Source: Caballeronia sordidicola (GTDB taxonomy: Bacteria; Pseudomonadota; Gammaproteobacteria; Burkholderiales; Burkholderiaceae). From it: 64,000 nt of DNA. Below are positions 34,333 through 43,775 of this stretch, in pieces. Positions within the stretch are counted from its first letter, which is position 1. Each line of letters begins with the position of its first letter. Below the pieces are notes generated by a model. That model searched no databases. It saw only the letters and a program-made list of their open reading frames with translations, and was not told where the DNA came from. The translations under genes and the position numbers were made by a program. The stretch lies in assembly GCF_001544455.2 (NCBI RefSeq), contig NZ_FCOC02000007.1, positions 124,001-188,000 of the forward strand. The letters run 5' to 3'.

Positions 34333-34493
34333 GGGAGGGCAACCTGGATGGGTTTGGCGCCGGGAACGGCGCTTAGGGATTTGCAGGACCCGGCCGTTCG
34401 GCTAACGCGCAATAAGCCATGCGCGCTGTGACGGCCAAGAACCTATAATTCTCGCATAATTCAATCGCGCATATTTCAATCGGATTTCCGCTG

Positions 34494-35762
34494 ATGTCCA
34501 ATATCAATCTCGCGTTCTCGGTCGTGTTTGTCGTGGCGCTGGTCGGCATGGTCGGCACCAAGCTGTGGCTTGCGTCGCGCCAGATCCGGCACGTCGCCGC
34601 GCATCGCAGGCAGGTGCCGCCGCAGTTCCTGCAAACCATTCCGCTCGCCGCTCACCAGCGTGCCGCCGACTACACTGTCGAGCGCACGCGCCTGACAATG
34701 GTCGAAGTCGTGGTGAGCGCGGCGTTGCTGATTGCGCTGACGCTGCTCGGCGGTATTCAGCAAATCGATCTGGCCGTCACCGGCTGGCTCGGCCGCGGCT
34801 ATATAGGGCAGATGGCGCTGGTGGCTATTGTGGTGGCGATCACGAGCGTGGTGGATCTGCCTTTCGATTACATCCGGCATTTCGTGATCGAAGAGAAGTT
34901 CGGCTTCAACCGCATGACAAAGAAGCTTTTTTTCCTCGACCTCGTCAAGGGTGTGGTGCTGGGCGCGGGTATTGGCTTGCCCGTATTGTTCGTGACCCTG
35001 TGGCTGATGAATCAGGCGGGCGCGCTGTGGTGGCTGTGGGCGTGGGTGCTGCTGGTCGCGTTCCAGATGCTCGTGCTGATCCTGTACCCGACCTTTATCG
35101 CGCCGCTTTTCAACAAGTTCGAACCGTTGAAAGACGAGGCGCTGCGGGCGCGCATTGAAAACCTGATGTCGCGCACGGGCTTTGCTGCAAAGGGCTTGTT
35201 CGTGATGGACGGCAGCCGCCGCTCGGCGCACGGCAACGCATATTTCACGGGTTTCGGCGCGGCCAAGCGGATTGTTTTCTTCGATACCCTTCTCGCCCGG
35301 CTCTCCGGCAGCGAAATTGAAGCGGTGCTCGCGCATGAACTGGGTCACTTCAAACGCCGCCACGTGATCAAGCGCCTGGTCGTGACTTTCGTGCTCAGCC
35401 TGGTGATGCTCGCGCTGCTCGGCTGGCTTGCACAATGCGTGTGGTTTTATGAGGGACTTGGCGTCCGGCCATCGCTGATCGGCAACAACAACGGCCTTGC
35501 GCTCGTGCTGTTCATGCTGGCGCTGCCGGTCTTCATGTTCTTCGTGACGCCGCTTGGCAGCTTGAGTTCACGCAAGCATGAGTTCGAGGCCGACGCTTTT
35601 GCCGCGAGCCAGACCGATCCACGCGACCTCGTCAATGCGCTTGTGAAGCTATATGAGGACAATGCGTCCACGCTCACGCCCGATCCTCTCTACACCGCGT
35701 TCTACGCGTCGCATCCGCCTGCGTCGCAGCGCATCGAGCGCCTGATGCAATTCGCCGCATGA
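34494..35762 (+). CDS. M48-family membrane zinc protease (Ste24-like)
   Basis: A 422-residue inner-membrane metalloprotease related to CAAX prenyl protease 1 and HtpX. It has several hydrophobic spans, and the zinc motif [10 protein letters not shown] follows EIEAVLA. The third ligand is in [13 protein letters not shown], and the [17 protein letters not shown] block is also diagnostic. The stop overlaps the rsgA start as ATGA, indicating coupling. Bacteria lack CAAX-protein prenylation in the usual sense, so membrane-protein quality control is the likelier role. Confidence 0.92.
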   Translation: MSNINLAFSVVFVVALVGMVGTKLWLASRQIRHVAAHRRQVPPQFLQTIPLAAHQRAADYTVERTRLTMVEVVVSAALLIALTLLGGIQQIDLAVTGWLGRGYIGQMALVAIVVAITSVVDLPFDYIRHFVIEEKFGFNRMTKKLFFLDLVKGVVLGAGIGLPVLFVTLWLMNQAGALWWLWAWVLLVAFQMLVLILYPTFIAPLFNKFEPLKDEALRARIENLMSRTGFAAKGLFVMDGSRRSAHGNAYFTGFGAAKRIVFFDTLLARLSGSEIEAVLAHELGHFKRRHVIKRLVVTFVLSLVMLALLGWLAQCVWFYEGLGVRPSLIGNNNGLALVLFMLALPVFMFFVTPLGSLSSRKHEFEADAFAASQTDPRDLVNALVKLYEDNASTLTPDPLYTAFYASHPPASQRIERLMQFAA

Positions 35763-36685
35763 GGCCGCGCACCGCGAAGAAACCGGCGAACGCGCGCATC
35801 GAGGGAAAAGTCATTGCCGCTCATGGACGGCATTATCTCGTCGCCCCTGCGGATGGCAGCGTGATGCTGCAATGTTTCCCGCGCGGCAAACGCAGCGAGA
35901 TAGCCGTGGGCGACAACGTGCAGTACGAGCAGTCATCGGCGGATCAGGGTGTGATTGTCGAGATTGGTGAGCGCCGCAATCTGCTTTACCGGTCCGACCA
36001 GTTCAAATCGAAACTCTTCGCCGCCAATCTCGATCAATTGATGATCGTGCTGGGCACCGAGCCGCATTTCAGCGAGGACTTGCTCGGCCGCGCGTTGATT
36101 GCGGCCGAAGCGCACGGTCTGGAACCGCTGATCGTGTTGAACAAGATCGACATGGAGGGACCGCTCGCGGTCGCGCGCAAGCGTCTGGCGCTGTATCGGG
36201 AGCTTGGATATACGGTCGTGGAATTATCGGCGAAGGCGGCGCCGCAGCACGTTCACGATCAACTCGATGCGCGTCTTGCGAACCGTTCCACGCTGTTGCT
36301 TGGACAGTCTGGCATGGGCAAGTCGACGCTTGTGAATATTCTGATTCCGAATGCAGAGGTAGCGACGCGGGAGATATCGAAGGCGTTGAACAGCGGGCGG
36401 CACACGACCACGTTCACGCGTTTGTATCCGTTGCCTGGCGGAGGATCGCTGATCGACTCGCCGGGGTTCCAGGAGTTCGGGCTGCACCACTTGTCCGAAG
36501 GGCAACTGGAGCGCGCGTTCGCTGATTTCCGGCCTTTTCTTGGGCAATGCCGCTTCTACAATTGCCGGCATTTGCAGGAGCCGGGCTGCGCGATTCTGGA
36601 AGCAATGGCGGAAGGCAAAATCCGCCCGGCGCGTCATCAGTTGTATGCGCAGCTCGTGCACGAGGCCAGCCAGATTGTTCGATAA
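35759..36685 (+). CDS. rsgA: Ribosome small subunit-dependent GTPase A
   Basis: A 308-residue circularly permuted GTPase that acts in late 30S maturation. Order of domains: OB fold, GTPase with NKID (G4) before [12 protein letters not shown] (G1) and DSPGF (G3), then the zinc knuckle [16 protein letters not shown]. This order is the RsgA hallmark. The ATG is shared with the upstream protease stop (ATGA), and the frame ends 10 bases before the DUF2007 gene. Confidence 0.96.
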   Translation: MRPRTAKKPANARIEGKVIAAHGRHYLVAPADGSVMLQCFPRGKRSEIAVGDNVQYEQSSADQGVIVEIGERRNLLYRSDQFKSKLFAANLDQLMIVLGTEPHFSEDLLGRALIAAEAHGLEPLIVLNKIDMEGPLAVARKRLALYRELGYTVVELSAKAAPQHVHDQLDARLANRSTLLLGQSGMGKSTLVNILIPNAEVATREISKALNSGRHTTTFTRLYPLPGGGSLIDSPGFQEFGLHHLSEGQLERAFADFRPFLGQCRFYNCRHLQEPGCAILEAMAEGKIRPARHQLYAQLVHEASQIVR

Positions 36686-36694
36686 CTTTACCGC

Positions 36695-37018
36695 ATGAAA
36701 AAACTGACGCGGGCTCCGAACTTGATCACGGCGCATCACTGGATGAATGTGCTGACGACTGCGGGGATAGCGTGCGAGTTGCACAACCGGTATTTGAGTG
36801 GTGCGATGGGTGAGATTCCGGCGGACCAGTGCGCACCAGAAATCTGGATACTGGACGACCGCGACGAGGCGTTGGCAACGGGCGTACTGGACCGAGCGAG
36901 AAATGGTCCGGCAAATGCAAGAGCATGGCGATGCCAGCACTGCGGCGAATGGCTGGAAGGGCAATTCACGGTATGCTGGCAATGCGGAACGGCCCGAGAC
37001 CCGCTGAATGACGAATAA
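36695..37018 (+). CDS. DUF2007 protein with C-terminal zinc ribbon
   Basis: A 107-residue protein. The N-terminal 65 residues fit the DUF2007 putative signal-transducing family (LITAHHWMNVLTTAGIACEL, ILDDRDEALA). The C terminus has CQHCGEWLEGQFTVCWQCG, two CxxC pairs that should bind one zinc. It is the last gene of ste24-rsgA-DUF2007. The function is unknown, but the position after rsgA suggests possible coexpression with ribosome biogenesis. Confidence 0.86.
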   Translation: MKKLTRAPNLITAHHWMNVLTTAGIACELHNRYLSGAMGEIPADQCAPEIWILDDRDEALATGVLDRARNGPANARAWRCQHCGEWLEGQFTVCWQCGTARDPLNDE

Positions 37019-37171
37019 GGCGGCCCAGGTCCAGACAAGCGATACAACCGGTACGGCCTGACAAGCGAAGCGTGTGAGGTAACGCAAAAAGGCGAGCAGG
37101 TTCTTTTCAACGGCTACGGATGACTAGGGCGTTAGCCAAGGCGTGCCACGAAAAGAGCTGTGCGAAGCGGG

Positions 37172-37268
37172 TAATTTAGTGGTTGTGGTGTAAAGGCGTT
37201 TTCTTTGCTTCGTTTCTTTTTCGCCGTTTGGAAAAAGAAATGAAGTGCCGCCACGCACAGTGGCAACG
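37172..37268 (+). repeat. Third copy of the hairpin repeat arm
   Basis: The segment matches the right arm of the 6381-6917 element over most of its length, allowing small insertions. The core hairpin CTTCGTTTCTTTTTC / GAAAAAGAAATGAAG is preserved, with an eight-base loop instead of seven. Only one arm is present. The gap 37019-37362 holds nothing else. A 114-residue open frame running leftward (37124-37468) is an artefact of the repeat and its flank. Confidence 0.8.
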
Positions 37269-37362
37269 CTAATAGACCAAAGCGAAATCAAGTTCCCAGA
37301 AGAAGGAAGCGTTGGCAACCCACCAACCCACCAATCCGCCAGCGCGAGCAAAAACCAAAACC

Positions 37363-38301
37363 CTAAGCCAACCAAACCGCGATGCTCAGCATGAGCAACA
37401 AAAGCATCCACAGGATCACAGCCCGCCAGACAAGTCCAACTGCAGACTGCAAAGTCCGAGGCGTGCAATCATCGCCGACTGGCAGCGGGCTGGCATCGCC
37501 AACGGCCAAAGCTTCCACGCTAAGTGGCTCGGCCAGAGGTCCAGCCAGCCGGGCCCCAAGCGCCCCGCTCCCTGCAGCAAGCAGAACCCCTTCATTAGCA
37601 TCGGGCCACTGCTTCGCGTGATTACGCCACGCATAAATAGCGTCCTCAAAATTCCCCACAATAGCGAACCCGAGCGCGGTCAACCGTGCAGGCACCCAAT
37701 CGATGAAAAAGAATGCCCGCTGAGCAAAAGTGGAGAACGCGGGCGTGCGTTCGTCAGTAGGCTGCACCCACGACCGCGCCAGATACTCCGCGATCCGGTA
37801 CAACACTGCGCCCGCTGGCCCGACAGGAATCAAAAACCAGAAAAACACGCCAAACACATGCCGATGCGAAGCCACGACCGCATGAACCAGCGTATGCCGG
37901 ACAATCTCGCTGACGGGCATATCGAGGGTATCGATACCGGTCCATTCATTGAGAATCTCGCGGGCGCGCGGAACGTCGTCGTTATTCAGCGCGAGATGGA
38001 TGTCGGTGAAATAGTGGCTGAACTGCCGGAACCCGAGCGTGAAGTACACGATCACGACGTTCCACAAGAATGCCAGCACGAAGTTGATGCGATACAGAAC
38101 GTAGTAGATCAGCCCGACGGCCAAAGTCCACGGCAGCACGACGACCAGCCACGCGAGCACGCCATGCCGCTGCTTGCCGGCATCGAAGCCATGAGCCGCG
38201 GATTCCGCATGGTACTGAAGCAGCGCCGAAACAGGATTCTGCGGCGAAAGCGCGCGCAATTGCTCAATGATAAGAGCCAGCAATACAGAGAAAAAAGTCA
38301 T
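37363..38301 (-). CDS. CobD/CbiB-like (AmpE-type) membrane protein
   Basis: A 312-residue polytopic membrane protein with about four to five hydrophobic spans. The N terminus (MTFFSVLLALIIEQLRAL) and FFFIDWVPARLTALGFAIVG mark the CobD/CbiB superfamily, and YFTDIHLALNNDDVPRARE is a shared block. No cobalamin genes are adjacent, and the group in beta-proteobacteria is better regarded as AmpE-like or of unknown function than as true adenosylcobinamide synthase. Confidence 0.85.
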   Translation of the reverse strand: MTFFSVLLALIIEQLRALSPQNPVSALLQYHAESAAHGFDAGKQRHGVLAWLVVVLPWTLAVGLIYYVLYRINFVLAFLWNVVIVYFTLGFRQFSHYFTDIHLALNNDDVPRAREILNEWTGIDTLDMPVSEIVRHTLVHAVVASHRHVFGVFFWFLIPVGPAGAVLYRIAEYLARSWVQPTDERTPAFSTFAQRAFFFIDWVPARLTALGFAIVGNFEDAIYAWRNHAKQWPDANEGVLLAAGSGALGARLAGPLAEPLSVEALAVGDASPLPVGDDCTPRTLQSAVGLVWRAVILWMLLLLMLSIAVWLA

Positions 38302-38415
38302 GCGATGCGCCGGGACATTCGAGTTTTACGAATTTCTTGTAAAGATAGCACAGCACCGATGCTGCCAGAGGGACACATCGGACGAAGCGCCATTCGAGTG
38401 CCGACACATTACGCG

Positions 38416-39192
38416 TCACGCGGCGAGGAAGCGATAGAAATTGCGTAACATACCTGCCGTTGCGCCCCAGATGAAATAGGGAGACGCGTTCCCGGCCGGC
38501 GTGAAAGGCATCGCAAAAAAACGACGCTCGCCGCCTTCCCATCGAAACACGCGGGTCTGGTGATTGGCCGGGTCCATGAGGAACGCGAGCGGGACTTCGA
38601 AGATATCGGCAACTTCGAGGGTGTCCGCATGGAGTTCGATTGGAGGATGGACCAGCGCGACCACCGGCGTCACGCGAAACCCCGTTCCGGTCAGATAGTC
38701 AGGCAGCTCGCCAAGCACTTCCACGTGCTCGGCTTCAAGACCGACTTCCTCTTGCGCCTCGCGAAGCGCGGTCGCCGCGGCGTCGGCATCGCCGGGTTCC
38801 TCGCGCCCGCCGGGAAAGCTGATCTGCCCGGCGTGGTTCGACAAATGATCGGCGCGCTGCGTGAGAAGCACGGTCAGGCCGCCGTCGCGCACCACTAGCG
38901 CAATCAGCACCGACGCCACGCGCGGGTCCCCGCCCAGCGCCTTGATCTTGTCGTCGCGTGCGTCCGGTGTCCAGTCGAGCGTCTGCGCGAACCTTGCACG
39001 CATGCCGTCCGGTGTCAGGACGTCTTCGCGCACGCGCGGCAAATCTGCGCTGGTCGATTCGATCGGCAGGATTTCAGGCTCGAGAATGCGGGGAGTCGAC
39101 GACTTGTTCGGAGGCACGTGGGACTTGGCTGCTTGAATGGAATGGTTTGATTCAGGCGCCGTGAACGAAGGCGCAAACCATGATTTGACCAC
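38416..39192 (-). CDS. nudL: Nudix hydrolase, CoA pyrophosphatase type
   Basis: A protein of up to 258 residues with an intact Nudix box (GGREEPGDADAAATALREAQ followed by EEVGL). The preceding NHAGQISFPGG is the UPF0035 signature of CoA pyrophosphatases, which cleave CoA to phosphopantetheine and 3',5'-ADP. The start is uncertain: 39192 is a GTG without a ribosome site, close to the rplS terminator. The first in-frame ATG (39003) lies inside the conserved region. The true start probably lies between them, at a non-ATG codon. Confidence 0.85.
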   Translation of the reverse strand: MVKSWFAPSFTAPESNHSIQAAKSHVPPNKSSTPRILEPEILPIESTSADLPRVREDVLTPDGMRARFAQTLDWTPDARDDKIKALGGDPRVASVLIALVVRDGGLTVLLTQRADHLSNHAGQISFPGGREEPGDADAAATALREAQEEVGLEAEHVEVLGELPDYLTGTGFRVTPVVALVHPPIELHADTLEVADIFEVPLAFLMDPANHQTRVFRWEGGERRFFAMPFTPAGNASPYFIWGATAGMLRNFYRFLAA

Positions 39193-39200
39193 ACCAATGA

Positions 39201-39226
39201 AAAAAGCACCCGCGAGGGTGCTTTTT
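39201..39226 (-). terminator. Terminator of the rpsP-rimM-trmD-rplS operon
   Basis: AAAAAGCACCC / GGGTGCTTTTT around a GCGA loop lies 24 bases downstream of rplS. The stem is perfect and the T run is good. Confidence 0.92.
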
Positions 39227-39249
39227 CGGTGCAGCTTTCAGCGCAAGGA

Positions 39250-39636
39250 TTACGCCTTTGCAGCAGCACGGTCTTTCGACACGAGCTTTTCCTTGATCCG
39301 AGCCGACTTGCCCGAACGTTCGCGCAAGTAGTACAGCTTTGCACGACGCACGTCACCACGACGCTTCACGACAATGCTCGCGAGCAGCGGCGAGTAGGTC
39401 TGGAACGTACGCTCGACGCCTTCGCCCGACGAAATCTTGCGAACGATGAAATTCGAGTTCAAACCACGGTTACGCTTCGAAATCACGACGCCTTCGTAAG
39501 CCTGGACACGCTTGCGCGTACCTTCGACCACGTTGACGCTGACGATCACCGTATCGCCGGGGGCGAATTCGGGAATCGACTTTTCGCCGAGTGCACGCGC
39601 GATCTCTTCTTTTTCGAGTTGCTCAATCAGATTCAT
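39250..39636 (-). CDS. rplS: 50S ribosomal protein L19
   Basis: A 128-residue ribosomal protein at the 30S-50S interface. [40 protein letters not shown] residues and [19 protein letters not shown] are classic L19 blocks. AGGAG precedes the ATG. It is the last gene of the rpsP operon. Confidence 0.98.
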   Translation of the reverse strand: MNLIEQLEKEEIARALGEKSIPEFAPGDTVIVSVNVVEGTRKRVQAYEGVVISKRNRGLNSNFIVRKISSGEGVERTFQTYSPLLASIVVKRRGDVRRAKLYYLRERSGKSARIKEKLVSKDRAAAKA

Positions 39637-39773
39637 TACTGACTCCTGGAGCCATCTTGCCGGAGTTGTTTGCCATGTTGGTGGCCCCGGTAGAGGATGG
39701 GTTCACATCTGGCGCCTGCCTGATTCAGGCGTAGCGCCGCCCTTTTGTCCCGCCTTGGAACAAGGCCGAAAGC

Positions 39774-40544
39774 CTACTGCGCTTTCGACCCTTCCTTGGC
39801 GAGACTTGCAAGCCATGCCTCATCGGCACGACTCAACATTTTATTCCTGCGCGCCTTTTCTATGAGATCGGGCCGCTTTTCCTGCGTATTCTTAAGCGAT
39901 TCACGCCTGCGCCATGCCTCGATTTCCTTATGATGGCCGCCAAGCAGCACATCCGGAACGCGCACGCCGCCATATTCTTCAGGGCGCGTGTAGTGCGGAC
40001 AATCGAGCAGCACATCGACAAAACTATCCTGCACCGCCGACTGCGAATCGTTCAGCACGCCGGGCAACTGACGCACCACAGCGTCCATGAGCGCCATGGC
40101 CGGCAATTCGCCGCCGGACAAAACGAAGTCGCCGAGACTGATTTCTTCGTCCACCACACGATCGATCAACCGCTGGTCGATCGCTTCATAACGGCCACAC
40201 AGCATGACCAGCCCGGGCTCCTGAGCGATTTGCATCACGCGCCCATGGTCCAGCGTTTTCCCTTGTGGCGACATCATCACCACGCGCGTCCCGCTAATGC
40301 CCTGCTCTGCCTGCGCCGCTTTCGCAGCCGATATTGCGTCTTCCAGAGGGCGCGCCAGCATCACCATGCCCGGGCCGCCGCCATAAGGACGATCGTCGAT
40401 GGTCCGGTAATTGTCCGTGGTGAAATCGCGCGGATTCCACGTGCGCAGGCCAAACCGTTCTTGCTTCACTGCCCGGCTGGTAATACCCCAGTCGGTCAGC
40501 GCACGAAACATTTCGGGAAAGAGCGTCACGACGTCAAACTGCAT
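39774..40544 (-). CDS. trmD: tRNA (guanine-N1)-methyltransferase
   Basis: A 256-residue SPOUT-fold enzyme that methylates G37 of tRNAs using SAM, which prevents frameshifting. [40 protein letters not shown], and [20 protein letters not shown] followed by [15 protein letters not shown] are all intact and cover the trefoil knot. It lies between rimM and rplS in the conserved order. The C-terminal tail ([20 protein letters not shown]) is normal. Confidence 0.98.
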   Translation of the reverse strand: MQFDVVTLFPEMFRALTDWGITSRAVKQERFGLRTWNPRDFTTDNYRTIDDRPYGGGPGMVMLARPLEDAISAAKAAQAEQGISGTRVVMMSPQGKTLDHGRVMQIAQEPGLVMLCGRYEAIDQRLIDRVVDEEISLGDFVLSGGELPAMALMDAVVRQLPGVLNDSQSAVQDSFVDVLLDCPHYTRPEEYGGVRVPDVLLGGHHKEIEAWRRRESLKNTQEKRPDLIEKARRNKMLSRADEAWLASLAKEGSKAQ

Positions 40545-40580
40545 CGCTCTCTCCTTGCAGTGATGGGTCTGGCCGATGAA

Positions 40581-41288
40581 TCAATAGTCGGCGTCCCAGT
40601 CAACGACAATCTTGCGCGCCGCCTGATCCACCGTCTTCACATACACGCCAACAAACGGAATCAGCCGTTCGCCAGTTGCGGGCGAACCGTCCTTGCCCGT
40701 AGCCGGAAATTCCACGCGCATGATGGAATGCGCGCCATTGTCGATCATGCCGGCAACCTGGCCCAGGGCCACGTTCGCTTCATTCACGACATCCAGGCCG
40801 ATCAGATCGACCCAGTAGAATTCGTCTTCGCCAGTAAGCTTCGGGAAGTCGCTGCGCAACACATGGATGCTGTGGCCACGCAACGCATACGCCATGTCGC
40901 GGTCATTGCAGCCGGCCAAATGCGCGACGACCGTGTCGCTATGCACTTTCGATTGCAGGCAGCGAACTGCCTTGCGCTCGTTTCCCTTGACCAGCCACCA
41001 GCGTTTTGCCGCGAGCATTGCGTCGCCGCCGTGTCCTGCATGCGCGTGCGGCGCGATCTTGACCCAGCCCTTAAGGCCGTAAGCATCTACGATGGCGCCG
41101 ACTTCAATGGCGTCGTTGGGCAATGTTTCGACCGTGTCGATAGATCCCGATTCGCCTGAAACGTCGATAGCCACGCGGCGCGCTGCCGGCTTGCGGACAA
41201 ATGCGCCAAACGTGGCATCGTTCTCTTCAGGCTTTTCGCCACGCTCGGCTTTCAAACCTGAGTCTGAAGCGGAGTCACGCGTCGACAT
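40581..41288 (-). CDS. rimM: Ribosome maturation factor RimM
   Basis: A 235-residue 16S rRNA-processing protein. The RimM core starts about residue 60 ([20 protein letters not shown]) and continues with the PRC-barrel domain ([37 protein letters not shown]). The N-terminal 58 residues are an extension usual for Burkholderia. The start [10 protein letters not shown] at 41288 is chosen. Ten further codons upstream are possible but lack a better ribosome site. Confidence 0.94.
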   Translation of the reverse strand: MSTRDSASDSGLKAERGEKPEENDATFGAFVRKPAARRVAIDVSGESGSIDTVETLPNDAIEVGAIVDAYGLKGWVKIAPHAHAGHGGDAMLAAKRWWLVKGNERKAVRCLQSKVHSDTVVAHLAGCNDRDMAYALRGHSIHVLRSDFPKLTGEDEFYWVDLIGLDVVNEANVALGQVAGMIDNGAHSIMRVEFPATGKDGSPATGERLIPFVGVYVKTVDQAARKIVVDWDADY

Positions 41289-41367
41289 GAGCCAATCTCC
41301 CGCGAACCTCGGCAGCAAGAATCGATCGGATCACGCGTACCCGAACGATCGACTGCGGCCGCTGCAC

Positions 41368-41622
41368 TTAAGCAGCCGGCTGAGCTTGTTGCGATTGCTT
41401 GACCAGACGTGCAACCGTCGGCGACAGCTGCGCGCCGTTGTCTTGCCAGTACGTCAGGCGATCCTGAGCGATGCGCAGGGCTTCGCCTTTGGTCGCGACC
41501 GGGTTGTAGAAACCCACGCGTTCGATAAAGCGGCCATCACGGCGGCTACGCGAATCGGTTGCGACGATGTTGTAAAACGGGCGCTTCTTGGAGCCGCCAC
41601 GTGCCAAGCGGATGATAACCAT
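41368..41622 (-). CDS. rpsP: 30S ribosomal protein S16
   Basis: An 84-residue ribosomal protein opening [20 protein letters not shown], the S16 signature, with [14 protein letters not shown] next. It is the first gene of the rpsP-rimM-trmD-rplS operon, and a promoter lies at 41668-41696. The Ala/Gln-rich C terminus is typical. Confidence 0.98.
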   Translation of the reverse strand: MVIIRLARGGSKKRPFYNIVATDSRSRRDGRFIERVGFYNPVATKGEALRIAQDRLTYWQDNGAQLSPTVARLVKQSQQAQPAA

Positions 41623-41667
41623 GCTGAAATCCTTGAAAACCGGGGTTCGGAACTACCAAAACACGCG

Positions 41668-41696
41668 ATTATAGCGGTAAAACGATGCCTTAACAA
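41668..41696 (-). promoter_or_regulatory. Promoter of the rpsP operon
   Basis: On the minus strand TTGTTA (41696-41691) and TATAAT (41673-41668) are 17 bases apart. The -10 is perfect and the -35 has four of six consensus bases. Transcription would start near 41661, about 40 bases before rpsP. Confidence 0.8.
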
Positions 41697-42008
41697 ACAC
41701 TTGCATCGATTAATCGAGATGAAACGGGACGTGGTGCGTGCCGTTCGGCCAACGACGGGCGCCCGGAAAGTACCGCATACAGAGCTTTTCAGGGCTTTGG
41801 AACAAGTTTCGACGCGCCTTTTTAGGGACCGTTCGATTAAAAGGGTCCAGTTTTTCTGCAAGCACTTCAACGATCGGCTACGCGTGGCCGGTCGCGGCAA
41901 AGCAGTAAGCGCGGCCTAGCCAACGGCTGCGAGCGTAGAATGCCGCTTCGACGCAAAAGTATTGCCCCTCGCGTCCCGTGTTTCCACCGACTCTCTTTTC
42001 AGCCGCCG
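41697..42008. other. Divergent gap between rpsP and the TM2 gene
   Basis: After the rpsP promoter, about 310 bases precede the TM2-domain gene. Open frames on both strands show no family resemblance. I see no further feature. Confidence 0.4.
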
Positions 42009-42503
42009 ATGAACAACCCGTCCTCCACTGTCACGCATCCCTCTAACCCGGCGCCGCATGGTCGTTTCCGATCGAAAACGCTGACGGCCGCGCTTGCCTT
42101 TTTTCTCGGCAGCATTGGGGCACATCGCTTTTATCTGTATGGTTTGCGCGACAAATTCGGTTGGACGCACATTGCGGGCATCCTGCTCGGTCTCACGGGC
42201 TACATGCTGCTCGCCGCGAGCGAACGCGCATCGATATTGGGCTGGGTGCTCGTCGTGCCCGGCGCCGCTTCGCTGCTGGCGGCATTCTTGTCGGCGATCG
42301 TCTACGGATTGCGGCCCGACGAAAAATGGGATGCCCAGTTCAATTCGCAAACGGGACAGCACAGCGATTCCGGTTGGACTGTGATCTTCATAGTGATCTT
42401 CTCACTGTTGTTCGGGGCGTTCATGCTGATGGCAGGTCTTGCGCTCACCTTCCAGACTTACTTCGAAGGGCAGGTTCAGGCCGCCAAGGAGCTATCTCAG
42501 TAA
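42009..42503 (+). CDS. TM2-domain membrane protein
   Basis: A 164-residue protein. LTAALAFFLGSIGAHRFYLY is the TM2 domain signature (first span, then the G-x-H-R-F-Y turn), followed by a second and third hydrophobic segment. A C-terminal span (WTVIFIVIFSLLFGAFMLMA) completes about five membrane segments. The start MNNPSSTVTHP at 42009 is preferred over an upstream ATG at 41940. The function of bacterial TM2 proteins is unknown. Confidence 0.87.
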   Translation: MNNPSSTVTHPSNPAPHGRFRSKTLTAALAFFLGSIGAHRFYLYGLRDKFGWTHIAGILLGLTGYMLLAASERASILGWVLVVPGAASLLAAFLSAIVYGLRPDEKWDAQFNSQTGQHSDSGWTVIFIVIFSLLFGAFMLMAGLALTFQTYFEGQVQAAKELSQ

Positions 42504-42539
42504 TCTTGTTCGGGTGTGAGAGACCTTGCTTCCCCAACG

Positions 42540-43676
42540 TCAAAACAAGGTCATCTGCGGACTGTCCACGACTGGCCGCTTCGGCATGCGCTTTCCTGGC
42601 CGAAATTCCGACATATCCAGAATGCCGCGTTGCCGCTGGTTCAGTCCAAGCCGGCGGGCGGCATGATGAAAGCGTTGCTTGAGCATGTCCGCCCAAATGC
42701 CCTCGCCTTTCATGCGCTTCGAAAAATCCGAATCGTAGTCCTTGCCGCCGCGCATGTCGCGTACTCGCCCCATCACGCGTTCCGCCCGGTCGGGGAAATG
42801 GGCCGCGAGCCAATCCTTGAATAGCGGCGCGACTTCCCACGGCAGCCTCAGCACAATATAGCTCGCGCTGGTCGCGCCTGCTTCGGCGCAGGCCTCCAGC
42901 ACCCGTTCCATGTCGGGTTCCGTAACGAACGGGATCATGGGTGCGACGCTCACGCCGACCGGAATGCCGGCGTCGGCGAGTGTACGGATTGTGCGCAGCC
43001 GCCTTGCCGGCGTAGCGGCGCGCGGTTCGAGCGTGCGTGCGATGTCGGCGTCGAGCGTGGTGATGGTTACGGCGACGATCACCTGTCCCTTTTGGGCCAT
43101 TGGCGCCAGCAAGTCGATGTCGCGCTCGATCAGCGACGATTTCGTGATGGCCGCAAATGGATGTCCACGCTCGCTCAAAATCTCGATTACGCGCCTTGTG
43201 ATACCCAAGTTACGTTCGACAGGCTGATATGCATCCGTGTTGACGCCGAGCGCGATGGGTTCTGGCTGATACGACCGCTTGTCCAGTTCGCGCTGGAGCA
43301 ATTCTCCGGCGTTGACCTTCGCGTATATACGGCTTTCGAAATCCAATCCCGGCGACAACCCCAGATAACTATGCGTCGGCCGCGCAAAACAGTAGATGCA
43401 GCCATGCTCGCACCCGCGGTACGGGTTCAAGGACACGCTGAATGGAATATCGGGCGATGAGTTGCGCGTAAGGATGCTCTTCGCACGTTCCTCGAACACT
43501 TGAGTACGCAGCGCCGGCGCACCTTCCGTCTCGCTGTTTTGATCCGTATGCGTCCAGCCGTCGTCTATGCGCTCCCGCGCGTCCTTTTCGTAGCGCCCCT
43601 GAATATTCGTGACCGCGCCACGGCCTTTAAAAGCGGCAGGCGGAGCAACGGGATATTCCGAATCGAGTGAATCCAT
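42540..43676 (-). CDS. PA0069-family radical SAM protein (SplB-like)
   Basis: A 378-residue radical SAM protein. The cluster motif is CEHGCIYCFA (CxxxCxYC), preceded by SVSLNPYRG and followed by RPTHSYLGLSPGLDF, diagnostic for the PA0069 group related to spore photoproduct lyase. VAVTITTLDADIARTLEPRA and LRTIRTLADAGIPVGVSVAP are the barrel blocks. The gene starts 31 bases downstream of a near-perfect LexA box, pointing to a DNA-damage role. No photolyase-specific domain is evident. Confidence 0.92.
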   Translation of the reverse strand: MDSLDSEYPVAPPAAFKGRGAVTNIQGRYEKDARERIDDGWTHTDQNSETEGAPALRTQVFEERAKSILTRNSSPDIPFSVSLNPYRGCEHGCIYCFARPTHSYLGLSPGLDFESRIYAKVNAGELLQRELDKRSYQPEPIALGVNTDAYQPVERNLGITRRVIEILSERGHPFAAITKSSLIERDIDLLAPMAQKGQVIVAVTITTLDADIARTLEPRAATPARRLRTIRTLADAGIPVGVSVAPMIPFVTEPDMERVLEACAEAGATSASYIVLRLPWEVAPLFKDWLAAHFPDRAERVMGRVRDMRGGKDYDSDFSKRMKGEGIWADMLKQRFHHAARRLGLNQRQRGILDMSEFRPGKRMPKRPVVDSPQMTLF

Positions 43677-43707
43677 GATCGAGGTGTACGTTCAGAGAGA
43701 CAAAAAA

Positions 43708-43727
43708 TACTGTATAAATATACAGTA
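43708..43727 (-). promoter_or_regulatory. LexA (SOS) box upstream of the radical SAM gene
   Basis: TACTGTATAAATATACAGTA is palindromic except at its two central pairs and matches the CTGT-N8-ACAG LexA consensus in full, with the AT-rich centre and flanking TA. It lies 31 bases upstream of the radical SAM start codon, where LexA would cover the promoter. The other flanking gene (lrp) reads leftward away from it and ends nearby. Confidence 0.88.
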
Positions 43728-43775
43728 AATCTACTCGCTCGCAAGCCCCGTTGACGAATTCCCCAATGCTCCGAT

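Noticed and set aside
37124..37468. Leftward 114-codon frame with a GGTSFLFPNGEKE-like segment
   Set aside because: It is the translation of the dispersed hairpin repeat. The same peptide pattern appears in the frame at 6334-6552, and neither has a ribosome site or family.
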